From: Paenibacillus sp. CF384
GTDB taxonomy: Bacteria > Bacillota > Bacilli > Paenibacillales > Paenibacillaceae
Reading direction: 5' to 3'
NCBI RefSeq assembly: GCF_900106745.1
Contig: NZ_FNNV01000001.1
Location: 558,001-622,000, forward strand
DNA: 64,000 nucleotides
Shown: piece after piece, positions 9,034-16,921 of the stretch
Layout of the letters: each line of letters begins with the position of its first letter
Numbering within the stretch: position 1 is the stretch's first letter
Notes under the pieces: generated by a model
The model's database searches: none
The model's input: the letters and a program-made list of their open reading frames with translations, nothing else
What the model was told of the DNA's origin: nothing
Translations under genes and position numbers: made by a program

Positions 9034-10014
9034 TTATCCGTGATAGGTTTCTGCGCGATTGCGAATGGCTTCCATGACGGCGACGGATTGAATCGAGGAG
9101 CTTAGATCCTCCGTCAAATTCCCGCCGGATTTGAGTGCATCCAGGAAGCTTGCATTCTCGTGGTAGAAACCAAATGCCGTCGTCCACTCCCGCTCCTCGC
9201 GCAGCACTTCAACCTTCCCCTTCTCCGAACAAATGAGCCCGGCAAAGCTGTCCAAGCTCTCCATAAGCGGCAAATGCAGCTCATAGGAGAAGCCCTCTCC
9301 CCTTACGGTGACCATCTCCCTTGCTGATCCGGAATAAGGATAACAGTTCAGCTGGACGCGCACGCCGCTACGGAAGTTACCTTCAGCCATGATATTGATC
9401 AGTCCGGGTGCTATTCCTGATAGATCATCATACTGAAACCGCAGTGACTCATAATCAGAGCCGGCGATAAACTTCGCCGCATCAATGGCATGAATCGCTG
9501 TTGTGGAGAAATCGGCGTCTGTACGATTAATCCGTATCATGTCGTAAGTGATGCTGTAGATTTCTTTATCCTGTTCTTGGACGTGTGCGCGCAGTTTCTC
9601 GATGAGCGTGGCGGTCATCGGGACATATCTACGGTTAAATGCCACGCGATGCCGGATACCTTTCTTAGCCGCAGTTTCTTGGAGCTGTATGACATCTGAA
9701 GTGTTTACACCAGGTGGTTTCTCCAAGAATACGGCTATGCCGGCATGCATGACTTGAAGCGAGATGGGGACAGTCAGATGTTCCGGAACGATCACCCATA
9801 CGGCATCCAATTGTTCGGACTCCAGCATCTGAGTGCAGCTCGTGTAAGCCCGCTCAAATCCGAAGTCCGCCCGATAAGCTTCTGCTGCCTCCCCATCTAA
9901 ATCACAGCAAGCTGCAAGACGAATGCCGCCAATCGTCTCCTTGTATTGTTTTAAGCAAGGTCCATGTGTGGCCCTTGAATGCCAGCCGCAGCCGATTATT
10001 CCGATGGTTAACAT
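9034..10014 (-). CDS. Gfo/Idh/MocA family oxidoreductase
   Basis: About 326 aa. The N-terminus has the dinucleotide-binding motif GIIGCGWHS, and VFLEKPPGV matches the EKP motif that places the catalytic Lys. The C-terminal part is the family's alpha/beta domain. The ATG at 10014 is preferred over the upstream TTG because it overlaps the preceding stop by one base (TAATG), which implies coupling with the glycosidase-like gene. Family members oxidise or reduce sugar hydroxyls with NAD(P). The substrate is unknown. Confidence 0.85.
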   Translation of the reverse strand: MLTIGIIGCGWHSRATHGPCLKQYKETIGGIRLAACCDLDGEAAEAYRADFGFERAYTSCTQMLESEQLDAVWVIVPEHLTVPISLQVMHAGIAVFLEKPPGVNTSDVIQLQETAAKKGIRHRVAFNRRYVPMTATLIEKLRAHVQEQDKEIYSITYDMIRINRTDADFSTTAIHAIDAAKFIAGSDYESLRFQYDDLSGIAPGLINIMAEGNFRSGVRVQLNCYPYSGSAREMVTVRGEGFSYELHLPLMESLDSFAGLICSEKGKVEVLREEREWTTAFGFYHENASFLDALKSGGNLTEDLSSSIQSVAVMEAIRNRAETYHG

Positions 10015-11471
10015 TAGACGCCGCACCGCCAATCGGTATCTTCATGGGCCTTCAATTGAATCGACAGCGAGCCGTCTTCGTTCACTTTCTGTGCGCATGC
10101 CCAGTTTACTTGTTTATATTGACCCGGCCTAACTTCAAGCTCGATGGAAAGCCTAATCTCTTGATTACGCCAAGATGCAGGCAGAATCATTGAAGCCAGA
10201 CTTACTTTACTTGGCAGTGGGCATCCCTTATCCAGCTTGCCGCGCACTTTCTCCGAGCCATCTGCGTTTACGGCTTCCAACCATAATGTGCCTGGCACGC
10301 CTGAAACGCCGTCATTGGAGAGGGCGATGACCAGTTCATCCGTCCCGAGACGTTTGCGCTGCCACACCCATGATGGGCGAAGTCGATAACCCAATCGGCG
10401 CTGGAGCGTATCGATACCCTCCGGGTACAGCTCGTGATAACTGGCTATCGCTTCTGCCTCTGTCCATAACCCCCAATAATTCCCGCCGATATCCAGCGCA
10501 TGCAGCATGGAGTTTGCAATGACATCGACATTCCCGCTATCGAATTTAAGCTTCTCTTGCTTGAAATGCCTGTAGTAGCCGTCCTCGATTACAGCCGCGG
10601 TCCAAGTCGCCCGTCCCGAGATCACTTCAATTTGCTCCGGTTCATCCAGAATGATACTGTCCGTCCGTACCCAACAGTCTTCATTCATCGCGTACTCTCT
10701 AACCGTACGATTACCGGTATGGCTTATGTCAGGCTGCGTATTGACTGCAAGCGGCGTATATTTCCAACGTTCAATTTGTTGCCTCGTCATAGACATGAAT
10801 GTATGCTCCGCCGTTGTATAATCGGGAAATGGATTTTGCAGATCATTCGTATGACCTTCTCCCCAGAAGCCATACATCATCAGGTCCACGAACTCGATGA
10901 TGGGATTACCGTCAAATCGTTCAGCAAGCAGCTCATTTAACTCCGTGAATGCAGCTTGAAACGCAGGATGATCGTAGCGAGGCTCATAGTAATCAAAGTC
11001 ATGATTATGAAAACGGCCGATATTGACCAGCGGAACTTGGTCGTGCAAGAAATCCGGCATGGCAAGTTTTGCTGGTTGAATATTAGGGCTCGACAGCTGT
11101 ATACGGAAGGCAACGCGGAGGCCATATCGTTCAGCGGCAGCAAACGTTGCTTCCCAGATCGGATGAAGGTCGAGTTGTCCGGGACTGGATTGTACGTCTC
11201 TCCAATCACAGCGAATATAGAGAATATCGACATATGGAAGCTTGGCCAGCTTCTCTACATGTTCCTCAATTGTCTCCTGCCCCTGTCTTGCTTGAATGGA
11301 TGGCCCATTCTCCTCCCAAGCATATGCAATCAATCCCAAGCCTGGATTGCGGACCGGCTTGTTTGATGGAGTCGTTGTAAAGATCGTATACCAGCCATCA
11401 TCTTGTTCGATCTGAAATGGTCCTTGATACAGGCGTCCCAAGTTTATCGCTTTCTTTGCCCCTTTTTCCAC
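10014..11471 (-). CDS. putative glycoside-hydrolase-like TIM-barrel protein
   Basis: About 485 aa. NPGLGLIAYAWEENGP near the N-terminus, barrel-like segments such as IEFVDLMMYGFWGEGH, and a beta-rich C-terminal domain suggest a GH-A-like or DUF4832-like fold. I cannot name a family or assign the acid residues. The frame is open to 11666, but a terminator of the upstream deoR gene lies at 11609-11636. AGGGGAG lies about 11 bases before a GTG at 11471, so I prefer that start; an ATG at 11576 lacks a ribosome site. No signal peptide is seen, so a cytoplasmic role with the coupled oxidoreductase is likely. Confidence 0.65.
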   Translation of the reverse strand: MEKGAKKAINLGRLYQGPFQIEQDDGWYTIFTTTPSNKPVRNPGLGLIAYAWEENGPSIQARQGQETIEEHVEKLAKLPYVDILYIRCDWRDVQSSPGQLDLHPIWEATFAAAERYGLRVAFRIQLSSPNIQPAKLAMPDFLHDQVPLVNIGRFHNHDFDYYEPRYDHPAFQAAFTELNELLAERFDGNPIIEFVDLMMYGFWGEGHTNDLQNPFPDYTTAEHTFMSMTRQQIERWKYTPLAVNTQPDISHTGNRTVREYAMNEDCWVRTDSIILDEPEQIEVISGRATWTAAVIEDGYYRHFKQEKLKFDSGNVDVIANSMLHALDIGGNYWGLWTEAEAIASYHELYPEGIDTLQRRLGYRLRPSWVWQRKRLGTDELVIALSNDGVSGVPGTLWLEAVNADGSEKVRGKLDKGCPLPSKVSLASMILPASWRNQEIRLSIELEVRPGQYKQVNWACAQKVNEDGSLSIQLKAHEDTDWRCGV

Positions 11472-11608
11472 CAGCAGTTCAACTCCCCTAATTGGATGTA
11501 AAACCGTACTCCTTACTCTCAAAATATAAGAAGACTCGCGGAAAAGATATCTACGAAATTTACGCACCTTCATCATTTTATTGATTATCGCGATTCCTGC
11601 AGCAAAAC

Positions 11609-11636
11609 AAAAAAAGCGACAAGCATTGCTTGCGCC
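11609..11636 (-). terminator. terminator after deoR-type gene
   Basis: On the minus strand GCGCAAGC and GCTTGTCGC form a stem with one bulge, followed by seven T. It separates the aldolase-DeoR unit from the glycosidase-like unit. Confidence 0.65.
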
Positions 11637-11658
11637 TTTTCTCAACCCTATGCGTCTC

Positions 11659-12381
11659 TCAATCATCTAGATCCGTGATTACACCTGTTACTTTATCGTA
11701 TGGAATAATGGTAAACAGCGCAGTCTTCTGCAGCTTCGCTTGATCGAACACGGCATATACCTTGCTGGACCGTGCGATGAAGAGCTGAGCAATACGGGCC
11801 TCCAGCTCATTATGAGTCGTAAACCCATGCTCCTGCGAAACGCCGTCCACGCCGAGGAACATGGTCGTAATATTCAGTTTCTCGATGACGCTCTCTGCCA
11901 GCGGGCCGATAAGCTCATAGCTCTTGTGCCGCATAACGCCGCCTGATACAACAACCTGCACCCCTTCGGCATCGAACAATTCGTTTGCAATATTGATCGC
12001 ATTCGTGACGACGGTTATGTTTTGATGGTTTTTGAGCGCTCTTGCAATCATATACGTGGTCGTGCCCCCGGTCAGGCATATGATGTCGCCTTCTTCTACT
12101 AATGAAGCAGCCGCCGCAGCGATTCGCTCCTTCCCTTCACGGCTGACATCGCGTTTCTCGGCAAATGCCAGCTCGGCGTTTCTGCCGCTGCCTTCATCAT
12201 AGATGGCTCCGCCAATGGTACGAATGATTTTTTGCGATTTCTCGAGCCATTCCAAATCCCGCCGGACGGTTGCGATCGAGCTGTCCGTGGCTTCCATTAA
12301 ATCACCGATTGAGGCTTTTCCCGATTCTTTAATCCGTTCAAGCAATTTCGTTCTGCGAAGATCACCTTTCGATTGCAGCAT
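11659..12381 (-). CDS. DeoR/GlpR family transcriptional regulator
   Basis: 240 aa. The N-terminal DeoR helix-turn-helix spans about residues 5-60 (ATVRRDLEWLE recognition region). The C-terminal sensor has the phospho-sugar-isomerase-like motifs LTGGTTTYMIA and GVDGVSQEHGFTTHN. Members sense phosphorylated sugars. The ATG follows GGAGGAAAG, 16 bases after the aldolase gene, giving an aldolase-regulator operon. The dyad and direct repeats at 13365-13409, between this operon and the divergent SIS gene, are its likely operator. Confidence 0.88.
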   Translation of the reverse strand: MLQSKGDLRRTKLLERIKESGKASIGDLMEATDSSIATVRRDLEWLEKSQKIIRTIGGAIYDEGSGRNAELAFAEKRDVSREGKERIAAAAASLVEEGDIICLTGGTTTYMIARALKNHQNITVVTNAINIANELFDAEGVQVVVSGGVMRHKSYELIGPLAESVIEKLNITTMFLGVDGVSQEHGFTTHNELEARIAQLFIARSSKVYAVFDQAKLQKTALFTIIPYDKVTGVITDLDD

Positions 12382-12397
12382 GCTCTTTCCTCCGTCA

Positions 12398-13264
12398 TTA
12401 GCGCATTTCGATAGCTTTGCCTACGCAGCCGCATAGCTGCATCTTCTCCATGGCAAGCCGCTTCACTGCTTGTTTGGCCGGCACCATGTAGGTGCGCGGA
12501 TCATTCTCACTAGGTTTGTTTGCAAAAACATCCTTGATCGCATCCGAAAAGGCAATGCGAAGCTCGGTCGCGATATTCATCTTCGCCATCCCAAGCGATA
12601 CCGCCAGCTTCACTTGTTCAGCCGGAATGCCTGAACCGCCATGCAGCACAAGCGGTGCGGCAATTCGATCCGCGATGGATGCTATTCTTGCAAAATCAAT
12701 ATTAGGCGTTCCTTTATAAATACCGTGTGCGGTTCCGATTGCAGGAGCGAGCGTATGGACGCCTGTCAGTTCCATGAATGTCACGCATTCATCCGGATCT
12801 GCAAGCAATGCCTCAAGCTCATCCACGATGATATCGTCCTCCACGCCTCCAACCTTGCCTAATTCCGCTTCCACATTAACTCCGGCCGCCTCTGCGACCT
12901 CGATCACTTTCGCGGTTCGCCGTACGTTCTCATCGAAAGGATGCATCGAAGCATCCATCATAACAGAGGTATAGCCTGCGCGTATACATCTGACAATGAG
13001 CTTGAAATCCGTGCAATGATCGAGATGCAGCGCGATAGGCAATCCGGTCTGATTGGCAGCAACTGAAGCCGCGGCAACGATATATTCCGGACCCAAATGT
13101 TTGACTGTACCTACTGTGGATTGAATGATTAGCGGCGATTGTGTTTCGATCGCGGCTTCTGTTACCGCTTGGAGCATCTCTAGTGTGTGTACATTGAATG
13201 CGGCTACGGCGTATTTACCTGCTCTGGCTTGCTGAAGCATACGGGTGGATGATAGAAGTGGCAT
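12398..13264 (-). CDS. class II fructose/tagatose/ketose-bisphosphate aldolase
   Basis: About 288 aa from the ATG at 13264, which has AGGAGG 10 bases upstream; upstream in-frame codons to 13306 lack support. HLDHCTD (zinc His and catalytic Asp), DASMHPFDEN, VEAELGKVGG, AHGIYKG and LHGGSGIP are the class II aldolase motifs. The enzyme splits a ketose 1,6-bisphosphate to DHAP and an aldehyde. The neighbouring DeoR regulator and SIS-domain isomerase suggest an amino-sugar, tagatose or similar route (GatY/KbaY type) rather than glycolysis. Confidence 0.9.
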   Translation of the reverse strand: MPLLSSTRMLQQARAGKYAVAAFNVHTLEMLQAVTEAAIETQSPLIIQSTVGTVKHLGPEYIVAAASVAANQTGLPIALHLDHCTDFKLIVRCIRAGYTSVMMDASMHPFDENVRRTAKVIEVAEAAGVNVEAELGKVGGVEDDIIVDELEALLADPDECVTFMELTGVHTLAPAIGTAHGIYKGTPNIDFARIASIADRIAAPLVLHGGSGIPAEQVKLAVSLGMAKMNIATELRIAFSDAIKDVFANKPSENDPRTYMVPAKQAVKRLAMEKMQLCGCVGKAIEMR

Positions 13265-13364
13265 AAGGAAGGAGCCTCCTGTCGTTTCTGAATGACTGCT
13301 GTTCATACCGAAACTAGCATTGGAAGTTTATGACTCTAATAAGCTAATCATATCGGGTTGAATT

Positions 13365-13409
13365 GATCTTTACAATCATTATTTGATCGTTACAATCAAA
13401 TAATGATTG
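13365..13409. promoter_or_regulatory. compound operator: direct repeats and a 15-bp perfect dyad
   Basis: GATCNTTACAATCA occurs at 13365-13378 and 13385-13398, exactly 20 bases apart. A perfect inverted repeat has arms CAATCATTATTTGAT (13373-13387) and its complement (13395-13409) around 7 bases. The site lies between the aldolase-deoR operon and the divergent SIS gene and is probably bound by the DeoR protein. Confidence 0.65.
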
Positions 13410-13478
13410 ATGACATCAACGAAACGATCTATGATAGAGGCATACGCATCGACAACATCGATTATGAGGAGGATTCCG

Positions 13479-14522
13479 ATGAGCTTGACCTATGAGGAAA
13501 TAAAATCGCAATATTCGGCCTTGCAGCAAACGTACGACTACATGCTGACGAATCGCACCGTGATTACCGATTTCTTTCATTCGCAAGGTAAACGCTCCGT
13601 CACCTTTATCGGCTGCGGTTCGAGCTTTACGCTCAGTGAAGCCGCTGCGTTCTCCGTTCGCTTACGTGCAGGAATACCTGCTTCGGCACTTGCAGGCGGA
13701 GATTTGCTGCTTAACGCCGCAGATTACGCTCCGCTGCTTCAGGATACCCTTCTCGTTGCCCCTTCCCGTTCAGGATCTACCAGCGAAATCGTCGAGTCCG
13801 TTCGGCTGCTGAAAACAAGCGGTGAAGCGCCGATATTAGCGATCTCGTGCGTGGATGGTTCCACCCTATCTGAAATTGCAGATCTCACGCTATCGCTCCC
13901 TTGGGCTTTTGACCACAGCGTCTGCCAGACGAGAACGGTAACCAATCTGTACACGGCTAATCTTATGATTGCCGCATTTCTTGGCAACGACGAATCCGTC
14001 CTTGCTGATATCGCTGCTGCGATTACGCAAGGAGAAGCTTATATGACACGCGTTGAATCGGCGATCCGTGAAGCAAGTGACTATGGCTGGACGAACGCGG
14101 TCCTCCTCGCCGATGGAGAACTGAACGGCCTTGCTGCTGAAGGCGCAATCGCGCTGACGGAAATCGCGAAGATGCAAGCCCATGCGTTTCATGTCCTTGA
14201 TGTCCGCCACGGTCCGATGGTGACGGTTGGCCCGGAAACGCTCGTGATCGCACATCTTACTAGCGCTGGCAGCGAGCATCAACGTAAGCTGATGCAAGAC
14301 ATTCGTGCACGCGGCGCCAAAGTAATCGCGTTCGGCGATGCTGCAGCAAACCTCTCCGCAGATGATGCCGATCTTGCGATTATGACGGAATCGGAGCTTA
14401 AGTTGCCGGTTCAAGGTATCCCGTTCTTATTCATTCCACAGATCGTTGCCCTCTCGAGCGCCGAGCGTCAGGGAATCAACCCCGATGAACCGGATGGCTT
14501 GACGGCGTGGGTGAAGCTGTAA
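13479..14522 (+). CDS. SIS domain sugar isomerase/deaminase (AgaS/GlmS-isomerase type)
   Basis: 347 aa from the ATG at 13479, which has AGGAGG six bases upstream; an earlier in-frame start at 13407 lies in the operator. The first SIS domain has FIGCGSSFTLSEAA and APSRSGSTSEIVESV (the Ser/Thr-rich phosphosugar site); a second covers the C-terminal half, with HAFHVLDVRHGPM. These proteins interconvert or deaminate aminosugar phosphates. It is divergent from an aldolase-DeoR operon and shares its control region, so the set probably degrades one aminosugar or ketose. Confidence 0.85.
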   Translation: MSLTYEEIKSQYSALQQTYDYMLTNRTVITDFFHSQGKRSVTFIGCGSSFTLSEAAAFSVRLRAGIPASALAGGDLLLNAADYAPLLQDTLLVAPSRSGSTSEIVESVRLLKTSGEAPILAISCVDGSTLSEIADLTLSLPWAFDHSVCQTRTVTNLYTANLMIAAFLGNDESVLADIAAAITQGEAYMTRVESAIREASDYGWTNAVLLADGELNGLAAEGAIALTEIAKMQAHAFHVLDVRHGPMVTVGPETLVIAHLTSAGSEHQRKLMQDIRARGAKVIAFGDAAANLSADDADLAIMTESELKLPVQGIPFLFIPQIVALSSAERQGINPDEPDGLTAWVKL

Positions 14523-14562
14523 TGGCGGAGGCGTCGCTCACTTGCTCGCCGCTGATCCCATA

Positions 14563-14755
14563 ATTCTAACGAACCCAGGAGGCCTTATTCCCTCCAAATA
14601 GGGCCATTTGGAATTCTAACGAATCCTACAGGTCTTATTCAGCCGAATCACGGCACCAAGCTACCATTTTCGGCTGAATAGCGTCCCTACGGTTCGTTAG
14701 AATTTCGTAGAGCCCATTATCGTGAGAATAAGACCTGTACGGTTCGTTAGAGCAG
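14563..14755. repeat. 190-bp intergenic repeat element, copy 1 (TCTAACGAACC family)
   Basis: Two forward copies of a unit near TCTAACGAACCGTACAGG followed by TCTTATT start at about 14563 and 14613. Two inverted copies follow, ending near 14703 and 14753. Inside is a further dyad, TTCAGCCGA/TCGGCTGAA. The same forward-forward-reverse-reverse plan occurs at 63660-63853. No gene is seen between 14523 and 14837; the rest of this gap is the terminator at 14796-14828. Confidence 0.75.
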
Positions 14756-14795
14756 CAGACGCCGCCAATTTATGCGCTTCGACCTTACATAAATA

Positions 14796-14828
14796 AAGAT
14801 GGCTCCTCAACTTTAAAGGAGCCATCTT
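14796..14828 (-). terminator. terminator for coiled-coil protein gene
   Basis: AAGATGGCTCCT at 14796-14807 is perfectly complementary to AGGAGCCATCTT at 14817-14828, and the minus strand continues into a T-rich tail. Confidence 0.8.
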
Positions 14829-14837
14829 CATAAACCA

Positions 14838-15785
14838 TTACTCGCTCTTCGTATCTTCAATCCAGCTTTGACGCTTCGTGGCGAGGCCGCTGCGTGCGGC
14901 TTCTGCTTTGGAATACTCCGCTTCGAGCTGTTTGAGAACTTGGCGAACATTATGAATCGCATCCAAGGTTTGCTGCTGCGAATCTTGGATGCGACCTTGG
15001 ACGATCCAATCGGCAATCAGGCCATCAAACCAATAATCGGCCATCTTTAGCGTTCCGCTAATATCGATTACGATATTGATGCTCCGATTGAGATCATTCA
15101 GCTCATCGCGGAAATCGTGCAATTGATGATTCGCTTGATGAATAAACCCTTTGGCATCATCAACATGGTTATGTTTGATATGGGTGCTGATTGCTCCGCC
15201 GCCGCCCCACAGATCCCAGTTGCCCCAGTTCTCCGCTTTATCCAAACTGTCCGAAGCATCCTCCAGCGAAGCCATTACTCGTTTGCCCGCCGTTACCGCT
15301 TCTTTAATTTCTTTCACTAGAAGGGTCTGTTCCGCAATTTGCTCTTCCATCTTTCTTAGCTCTTCCGATCCGAAGCTTCCGCTGCGCAGCGCCGCTTCCT
15401 TCGCCTTCATCAGCGCTTGATAGTCGTACTCTGCACTACTGAATGCAGCAAGCGTAACGCCTATTCGTTTCAATTCATCCTGCGTATCGGCTAATCGCTG
15501 CTTCTCTTCCTGCAGCTTAAGCGCAGCTTGCAGTGCCTGTTGTCTTTCCATGTCAAGCTGTTCATCCTTGCTGCGAAGGATCGTATGAAATAGATTAGTC
15601 ATCGTCAAACCCGTTAAACGTTCGACATCTGCTTGCTCGGATTCAAGCTGGACTTCATATTGGATAATGAGTCGTTCCTGCGAATGGAGTCTCTTGTTGA
15701 GCTCCTCGCTTTTGCGCTGCGCCTTCTGGTAATGATACATCCGCTCCTTGGCCTCGAGCAGTTGACGATTCAGGTCCTCTGACAT
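14838..15785 (-). CDS. coiled-coil protein of unknown function
   Basis: 315 aa. I do not recognise a named family. Residues about 1-165 are highly charged heptad-like sequence (Glu, Lys, Gln, Leu), predicted long coiled coil. A glycine- and tryptophan-rich hinge, NWGNWDLWGGGG, follows at about residue 188, and the rest is helical. No signal or membrane segment is seen. The ATG has a GAGGGTGAT site. A small gene lies 10 bases upstream in the same operon. The layout suggests a cytoplasmic scaffold or stress-associated structural protein, which is inference only. Confidence 0.75.
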   Translation of the reverse strand: MSEDLNRQLLEAKERMYHYQKAQRKSEELNKRLHSQERLIIQYEVQLESEQADVERLTGLTMTNLFHTILRSKDEQLDMERQQALQAALKLQEEKQRLADTQDELKRIGVTLAAFSSAEYDYQALMKAKEAALRSGSFGSEELRKMEEQIAEQTLLVKEIKEAVTAGKRVMASLEDASDSLDKAENWGNWDLWGGGGAISTHIKHNHVDDAKGFIHQANHQLHDFRDELNDLNRSINIVIDISGTLKMADYWFDGLIADWIVQGRIQDSQQQTLDAIHNVRQVLKQLEAEYSKAEAARSGLATKRQSWIEDTKSE

Positions 15786-15795
15786 GCGATCACCC

Positions 15796-15984
15796 TCACT
15801 TCTTCGTTATGTCTTTATATTGACGAATGGCTTCTTCGAGAAGTTCCACATCTTCTCTTCCTAATCGGATGGTCACATATTCAGGCGAGAAGCCCCCATC
15901 GTTAATCTCAAGCAGTAAACTCTGATCATCGGTATCCAGCCTTGCACTAAGTAAATCATGATCCATTAACGTCATCCAAGCCAC
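15796..15984 (-). CDS. small hypothetical protein, 62 aa
   Basis: A short acidic protein without recognisable domains. The preferred start is a GTG at 15984, because GGGGGAG lies six bases upstream and would be inside the gene if the ATG at 16011 were used. It is followed after 10 bases by the coiled-coil protein, so the two probably act together. Confidence 0.6.
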   Translation of the reverse strand: MAWMTLMDHDLLSARLDTDDQSLLLEINDGGFSPEYVTIRLGREDVELLEEAIRQYKDITKK

Positions 15985-16081
15985 ATGGTTCTCCCCCTTT
16001 GCCCCTAGCATTGCCTTCGCTTAAGCACCATCGCCAATGATTTCCCATACGTTCAACAAGTCGCAGAAGTTTCAACCCCTA

Positions 16082-16744
16082 CTAGGTCAGGTACATCTGC
16101 GGGATGATGAATCTTTTCACCTTCAAGCCTTCGGTCAGATCAAATTCAGAACATTGCTTCAGACGATACTCCTCCAAAACATTCATGAGAATGCGACTGA
16201 TCAACACACAATCCCCAACAGCATCGTGACGTTTAATATCAGCATCATTAATACCATAATAGTCGACCAAATAATCCGTTGAGAACACCTCATCCAGCTC
16301 CGGATGGATTGCCGCGAACAATGCTTTCGTATCGATAACTGTACGCTCCACATAAGGAACATCATGCAAAAGGCAATGCTTCTTCAGCATAGGGATATCA
16401 TACTCATACCCCGCCTGGGTAACCAGAACAGCATCCCCGCAAAAATCAACAAAACGGCGATAAACCTCAGCATACGTTGGTGCATCCACTAAGCTTTCAT
16501 TCGAGATTCCAGTTAGCTGCTCGACCGCTTCCGGAATTGGCTTGAAGGATTTAACCAGTGAGGTGAACGTATCCAGCACACGACCCTTTTGAAATAAAAC
16601 AGCACCAAACTGGGTAATCGATTCATGCTCTACAAGAATGCCTGTCCCTTCCAAATCAAAAATACAGTAGAGCCGGTCAAATAGATTGTCCACTTGAATG
16701 CCATCTACCAGATATTCCTCTTTAGATAGAATCGTAATAGTCAT
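16082..16744 (-). CDS. DnaQ-like 3'-5' exonuclease domain protein
   Basis: 220 aa. IFDLEGTG carries the first two acidic metal ligands of the DEDDh exonuclease fold. A later Asp lies in QAGYEYDIPML, and HDAVGDCVLISRIL near residue 170 supplies the last His and Asp. This resembles the epsilon subunit proofreading fold or stand-alone exonucleases. It lies 97 bases upstream of the small-protein/coiled-coil pair on the same strand. The substrate, DNA or RNA, is not evident. Confidence 0.82.
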   Translation of the reverse strand: MTITILSKEEYLVDGIQVDNLFDRLYCIFDLEGTGILVEHESITQFGAVLFQKGRVLDTFTSLVKSFKPIPEAVEQLTGISNESLVDAPTYAEVYRRFVDFCGDAVLVTQAGYEYDIPMLKKHCLLHDVPYVERTVIDTKALFAAIHPELDEVFSTDYLVDYYGINDADIKRHDAVGDCVLISRILMNVLEEYRLKQCSEFDLTEGLKVKRFIIPQMYLT

Positions 16745-16921
16745 GCGCGGCCCCTTATCTTCAACTTATTCTGTAAAATAATAACATCTTTAGTTTACCA
16801 TTATTCTACCAACCATGAATAGAACTTACCGGCCAACCACAAAAAACCCAATCCATAACCGACCTTGGTTTCTCCAAAGAAAACAAACGAAATCATAATT
16901 TTACGGTATCGCGACCGACCA

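Noticed and set aside
11472..11666. N-terminal extension of the glycosidase-like protein to 11666
   Set aside because: It would run through the deoR terminator at 11609-11636, and the added residues are Arg/Phe/Cys-rich without protein-like character.
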